Shown in pieces: positions 7,222 through 10,920 of a stretch of 10,920 bases of DNA. The stretch covers positions 1 to 10,920 of the forward strand of contig JANOXC010000006.1 in assembly GCA_031418215.1 (NCBI GenBank). The letters are read 5' to 3'. The position numbers and the translations under genes are program-made. Each line of letters begins with the position of its first letter. Positions within the stretch are counted from its first letter, which is position 1. This DNA is from JANOXC01 sp031418215 (GTDB lineage: Bacteria; Bacteroidota; Bacteroidia; AKYH767-A; OLB10). The notes beneath the pieces were generated by a model. It was not told the DNA's origin, did not search any database, and was given only the letters and a program-made list of their open reading frames with translations.

Positions 7222-8509
7222 AATTCTTTATGTTGAATGTGTATTTTTTTCCGTCATTAAATTCCCATTCATATGGGATGATGGGTGAAATTGCATCTGC
7301 TGCAATAGTATCTGCTATAATATCATTAAACCCTATTTCCGATAATATTGAGCTGATACTGAACACGGCTACATCTTTTGAATCTGAGAGGATCGTAACA
7401 CCGTCATTTGCCCTGATGCCCATATGAAGGGTATATTGATCGGGTAACAAGGGGAGATTTAAAAATGTACATTTAATAATATTTTTTCCTTTATAAAGTT
7501 TGGTTGTCCGGTAGCCATCAAGCAGACCTGATGCATTCGTAATTGGACCTCTATGTGATTTAATGGCAATCCATAAATAAGGGCTTTCAAAATCATACAA
7601 AGCATTTAATTCAATTTCTACTGTTAAATTTTCTCCGAATTGAAAACTGCTTTGAATTTTCCCATTGGCATCTTTTAAGGTTATCTTTTCTACAATAACT
7701 TTTTCATCTCCGCTATTCTTTCCTACAATAAATTCCCCGGCACCTTTCAATCCACCGCTAAAATATAATCCGGTAATTTTTTCAGTATAACCTTGAGCCT
7801 GTATCATTCCGTTATTCAATAAAATAGCGCTGTTGCAGAGAGAATTGATCGCACCCATATTATGACTAACAAATAATACAGTTCGCCCTTCACCTTTACT
7901 AACTTCTTCCATCTTACCAAGGCACTTCTTCTGAAATTGTGCATCACCAACAGCCAACACTTCATCAACAATTAATATCTCCGGCTCTAAGTGCGCTGCA
8001 ACGGCAAATGCCAAACGGACATACATTCCCGAGGAATAACGTTTTACAGGCGTATCAAGAAATTTTTCTACTTCAGCAAAAGCAACAATTTCATCAAACT
8101 TTTTCTTTATTTCAACCCTGGCCATACCCAGAATAGAACCATTTAAGAAAATATTTTCTCTGCCGGAAAGTTCAGGATGAAAACCGGTGCCCACTTCAAG
8201 CAAACTGGCTACACGGCCGCCTATGGTAATTCTACCAGTTGTTGGTTCTGTGATCCTGCTTAATATTTTTAATAAAGTAGATTTACCTGCTCCGTTTCTT
8301 CCAATAATACCAACCCTGTCACCTTGGTTAATTTCAAAATTGATGTCCTTCAAAGCCCAGAATGATTCCTTTGTCTCAGACTTTTCATTGGAAAAAATTG
8401 AAGAAAATTTTGTTGAAATACTTTCCCGCAGGGAATTATATTTTGCCTGGCTTTCATGCCACAACACATATTCCTTGCTGATATTTTCCGCTTTTATAGT
8501 CAGGTTCAT
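7208..8509 (-). CDS. wzt: Polysaccharide ABC exporter ATPase Wzt with C-terminal glycan-binding domain
   Basis: Nucleotide-binding subunit of a Wzm/Wzt exporter that moves undecaprenyl-linked glycan across the inner membrane. Residues about 1-250 form the ATPase: Walker A GRNGAGKST (70-78), a Q-loop region followed by GTGFHPELSGRENI (107-120), ABC signature YSSGM (158-162), Walker B ILIVDEV (178-184) and the switch His216 in VSHN. Residues about 258-433 are the additional C-terminal domain of the Wzt_C type. In E. coli O9a Wzt this domain binds the modified end of the finished chain; at 433 residues this protein is nearly the same length. It starts 15 nt after wzm and its end overlaps pseB by 14 nt, linking export and sugar synthesis in one transcript. 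Teichoic acid TagH-type ATPases are an alternative family relative, but the length and context fit Wzt. Confidence 0.93.
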   Translation of the reverse strand: MNLTIKAENISKEYVLWHESQAKYNSLRESISTKFSSIFSNEKSETKESFWALKDINFEINQGDRVGIIGRNGAGKSTLLKILSRITEPTTGRITIGGRVASLLEVGTGFHPELSGRENIFLNGSILGMARVEIKKKFDEIVAFAEVEKFLDTPVKRYSSGMYVRLAFAVAAHLEPEILIVDEVLAVGDAQFQKKCLGKMEEVSKGEGRTVLFVSHNMGAINSLCNSAILLNNGMIQAQGYTEKITGLYFSGGLKGAGEFIVGKNSGDEKVIVEKITLKDANGKIQSSFQFGENLTVEIELNALYDFESPYLWIAIKSHRGPITNASGLLDGYRTTKLYKGKNIIKCTFLNLPLLPDQYTLHMGIRANDGVTILSDSKDVAVFSISSILSEIGFNDIIADTIAADAISPIIPYEWEFNDGKKYTFNIKNYVKQ

Positions 8510-8524
8510 GTAATTCGTTTTGGA

Positions 8525-9355
8525 TTAAATAACATCAGCAAATGAACGCTCAGTCTTTCGGAAATAGTAAATACCAATCAATAGTAATAATAAAGAAACA
8601 CCAATTGAAATAAAAAATCCGGGAATATATAATGGCTGAACATCTCCTAGCAAGCACCATCGAAAACTTTCAATAATTCCAGTCATAGGGTTAAGGTAAT
8701 ATAATAAACGCCATTTCTCTGGAACGATCTCAGCTTTAAATCCGACAGGAGATATATAAAGGCCTAACTGTACAATAAAAGGTATCACATAGCGGAAATC
8801 ACGGTATTTAACATTCAGTGCTGCAATCCAGAATCCTGAGCCTAAAGAACAAACCAATAGTAGTAGCAATAGGAGTGGAAGGAATACTATATTAATAGAG
8901 GGCGAAAAGCCATAATATATCATTAATATAAACATTAATCCCAGTGCAATTATAAAATCCAACAAACTAACAATTATTGTACTGGATGGAATGATCAATC
9001 TGGGAAAATAGATTTTCGTCATCAGGTTTGAATTACTTACCAATGATGACCCTGCTTCACTGAATGCTGAAGAGAAAAAATTCCAAGGAAGTATTCCGGC
9101 ACAAACAATTAACGGGTAGGGGATAGCATTAGTTGACAATCCTGCCATCGTGCCAAAAACAAAAGAAAAAACAAACAAAGTAAGTAAAGGCCGAATCAAG
9201 CCCCAGGCTACCCCCAAAACAGTTTGTTTATACCTTACTTTAACATCTCTCCATGCCAGAAAAAAGAAAAGTTCACGATAAGTGAATAGATCCTTCCAGT
9301 AATTAGCTTGTTTTTTACCGGCTTCAATAATAATAAGGTGTTCTTTGGAAGGCAT
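8525..9355 (-). CDS. wzm: Polysaccharide ABC exporter permease Wzm
   Basis: Integral membrane subunit of the exporter, ABC-2 type. With the ATG at 9353-9355 it has 276 residues, the usual family size. The N-terminus HLIIIEAGKKQANYWKDLF and then YRELFFFLAWRDVKVRYKQT (26-45) is the amphipathic entry segment typical of Wzm, followed by TVLGVAWGLIRPLLTL. Six membrane helices can be placed at about 50-70, 80-100, 125-148, 155-178, 188-208 and 245-265, with LYYLNPMTGIIESFRW (218-233) before the last. The frame remains open up to a TTG at 9457 and has other ATGs at 9436 and 9376, but the extra 34 residues do not look like a family N-terminus and the TTG falls on a candidate promoter. I prefer 9355. 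It is the first gene of the operon. Confidence 0.92.
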   Translation of the reverse strand: MPSKEHLIIIEAGKKQANYWKDLFTYRELFFFLAWRDVKVRYKQTVLGVAWGLIRPLLTLFVFSFVFGTMAGLSTNAIPYPLIVCAGILPWNFFSSAFSEAGSSLVSNSNLMTKIYFPRLIIPSSTIIVSLLDFIIALGLMFILMIYYGFSPSINIVFLPLLLLLLLVCSLGSGFWIAALNVKYRDFRYVIPFIVQLGLYISPVGFKAEIVPEKWRLLYYLNPMTGIIESFRWCLLGDVQPLYIPGFFISIGVSLLLLLIGIYYFRKTERSFADVI

Positions 9356-9454
9356 AAGCGGGCAAAAGTAATTCATAATAGTAATGATTTTAATCAATTC
9401 CTTGGATATTCTGGGTTTTAATATCCGTTTTGGCATTATCGTATAGAAAACCAC

Positions 9455-9485
9455 CAAAACATAATATAATCATCTGTTAAACAAA
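9455..9485 (-). promoter_or_regulatory. Candidate promoter for the glycan operon (degenerate)
   Basis: On the minus strand, TTTG at 9485-9482 and a second TTTG at 9458-9455 are separated by 23 nt, exactly the distance in the Bacteroidota consensus TTTG-N19-TAnnTTTG. The TA of the -7 element is AT here (ATGTTTTG), so the match is imperfect; a TA one base further upstream is present. Initiation would fall near 9449, leaving a leader of roughly 95 nt before the wzm ATG. No better match was found between 9356 and 9800 on this strand. Confidence 0.3.
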
Positions 9486-9507
9486 TAATTAACGCTATTA
9501 ATGTAGA

Positions 9508-9548
9508 GTCTTTTCAATAGAAATGTCCTTTTCTATTTTGAAAAAGAC
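9508..9548. repeat. Imperfect inverted repeat
   Basis: GTCTTTTCAATAGAA (9508-9522) is mirrored by TTCTATTTTGAAAAAGAC (9531-9548); the right arm carries three extra bases, so the stem would have bulges. It lies between the candidate operon promoter and the rRNA promoters. The stem is AT-rich and there is no U-tract that makes it a clear terminator. It could be an operator, a weak bidirectional barrier, or chance in an AT-rich spacer. Confidence 0.4.
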
Positions 9549-9641
9549 AAAGATCTAAATGGAGGACTTTTCAAAACATGTAATATAATAAACTGATCAG
9601 CAGCTATTTACATAAAATGTTGAAAAAAGATTGCAAAACCA

Positions 9642-9672
9642 TTTGCCCAATGATAACATAGTAGTACTTTTG
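9642..9672 (+). promoter_or_regulatory. rRNA promoter P1 (Bacteroidota consensus)
   Basis: TTTG at 9642-9645, then exactly 19 nt, then TACTTTTG at 9665-9672. This fits TTTG-N19-TAnnTTTG for the primary sigma factor of Bacteroidota without mismatch. Initiation is expected a few bases after the -7 element, near 9677-9680, in a C-rich run. The leader to 16S would be about 285 nt. Confidence 0.8.
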
Positions 9673-9701
9673 CCCTCCCCAAAACGAAGTATGTTTTTGG
9701 A

Positions 9702-9733
9702 CAAAAAAAGTTATTAAAAATAAATTATTTTTA
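9702..9733 (+). promoter_or_regulatory. A/T tract upstream of P2 (UP-like element)
   Basis: A run of A-tracts and T-tracts ends directly before the P2 -33 element and includes the near-perfect palindrome AAAAATAA-A-TTATTTTT (9716-9732). Such tracts upstream of strong promoters can be contacted by the RNA polymerase alpha subunit or bend DNA. The role here is inferred from position only. Confidence 0.4.
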
Positions 9734-9764
9734 TTTGGCAGGGTCAATTAAATATCTATTTTTG
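9734..9764 (+). promoter_or_regulatory. rRNA promoter P2 (Bacteroidota consensus)
   Basis: TTTG at 9734-9737, 19 nt, then TATTTTTG at 9757-9764: again a perfect TTTG-N19-TAnnTTTG, 92 bp downstream of P1. The bases that follow, CACCCC, resemble those after P1. Initiation near 9770 would give a leader of about 190 nt before mature 16S rRNA. Two tandem promoters are common for rRNA operons. Confidence 0.82.
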
Positions 9765-9837
9765 CACCCCTCAAAAAAAGTAATTGAGTTCTGAAATTAG
9801 AAATTAAGACTTAGTTTATATATAAAGTTTTAGTTAC

Positions 9838-9847
9838 GTTCTTTGAA
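9838..9847 (+). promoter_or_regulatory. boxA-like antitermination site in the rRNA leader
   Basis: GTTCTTTGAA lies about 120 nt ahead of 16S rRNA. It resembles the boxA core (GCTCTTTA-like) at which Nus factors load for rRNA antitermination, and a similar GTTCTTTGA is usual in leaders of this phylum. The assignment rests on position and similarity. Confidence 0.55.
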
Positions 9848-9872
9848 GATTTGGTAGGAAATAGCAAGCCCT

Positions 9873-9897
9873 TTCTGCATCCATGCACGGTGCAGAA
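9873..9897 (+). other. Hairpin in the rRNA leader
   Basis: TTCTGCA (9873-9879) pairs with TGCAGAA (9891-9897) around an 11-nt loop that itself contains TGCA, so a shifted TGCA-CGG-TGCA hairpin is a competing fold. It lies 25 nt after the boxA-like site, the place where boxB-like or processing hairpins occur. There is no U-tract, so it is not a terminator. Confidence 0.45.
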
Positions 9898-9963
9898 TTG
9901 AATAGAAATTCTTAAAGCATAGTCGGCGACGTAAAGTCGAAGACGAAAAAAATCAAACAAATA

Positions 9964-10920
<957 letters not shown>

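Larger units (their letters stand above)
9356..9963. other. Divergent intergenic region between the glycan operon and the rRNA operon
   Basis: About 600 bp without a protein gene that I can support. It is very AT-rich and separates minus-strand wzm from plus-strand 16S rRNA. It holds, from left to right: a degenerate minus-strand promoter candidate (9455-9485), an imperfect inverted repeat (9508-9548), rRNA promoters P1 and P2, an A/T tract in front of P2, and a leader with a boxA-like site and a hairpin. No tRNA is seen. Confidence 0.85.

Noticed and set aside
8187..8513. Plus-strand open frame of 108 codons
   Set aside because: It is antisense to the Walker A end of wzt, whose motifs are intact; the predicted protein has no family features.
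9593..9600. Palindrome CTGATCAG
   Set aside because: An 8-bp palindrome alone is expected by chance and has no partner copy nearby.
9694..9707. TTTTTG-GA-CAAAAA inverted repeat between P1 and P2
   Set aside because: The 2-nt loop cannot form a stable RNA hairpin and homopolymer tracts of this type are common in the spacer.

Overview
The window comes from a Bacteroidota genome, most likely a Chitinophagaceae-like member of Chitinophagales. The 16S gene has the 'GATTAACGCTAGCGGCAGGCCTAATACATGC' type of opening in short form, 'TTGGGTTTAAAGGGTGCG' and 'CACGCCCTAAAC', and two promoters match the Bacteroidota consensus TTTG-N19-TAnnTTTG. The protein genes are AT-rich and lack strong Shine-Dalgarno sequences, as is usual in this phylum. 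The family-level placement is from memory of 16S patterns, not from a search.

Layout. Positions 1-80 hold the last ~25 codons of an unidentified plus-strand gene. Positions 95-9355 hold nine tightly packed minus-strand genes, read from high to low coordinates: wzm, wzt, pseB, pseC, a pseudaminic-acid-associated methyltransferase, an SpsF-type cytidylyltransferase (pseF role), a pseG-pseH fusion, pseI, and a 319-residue protein that looks like a GT-B-type glycosyltransferase. Gaps run from 2 to 27 nt, with overlaps of 14 nt (wzt/pseB) and 4 nt (pseC/methyltransferase), so this reads as one operon. Positions 9356-9963 are a divergent intergenic region. It holds a weak candidate promoter for the operon, an imperfect inverted repeat, two tandem rRNA promoters of identical geometry, an A/T tract, and a leader with a boxA-like site and a hairpin. 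From about 9964 to the window end is the 5' two thirds of a 16S rRNA gene on the plus strand.

How the genes work together. All six activities for CMP-pseudaminic acid are encoded: PseB (C6 dehydratase/C5 epimerase), PseC (C4 aminotransferase), PseH (N4-acetyltransferase, carried as the C-terminal half of the fusion), PseG (UDP-sugar hydrolase, the N-terminal half), PseI (condensation with phosphoenolpyruvate) and a cytidylyltransferase. Wzm/Wzt form an ABC exporter for an undecaprenyl-linked glycan, and Wzt has the long C-terminal domain that in characterised systems reads the end of the finished chain. The last gene is a good candidate for the transferase that adds pseudaminic acid, and the methyltransferase may modify the sugar or the glycan. 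No flagellar gene is visible, so the likely destination is a surface polysaccharide or glycoprotein glycan; this is inference. The individual enzyme families are known. The less described parts are the terminal putative transferase, the methyltransferase with no settled role, and the fused PseG-PseH that starts at TTG.
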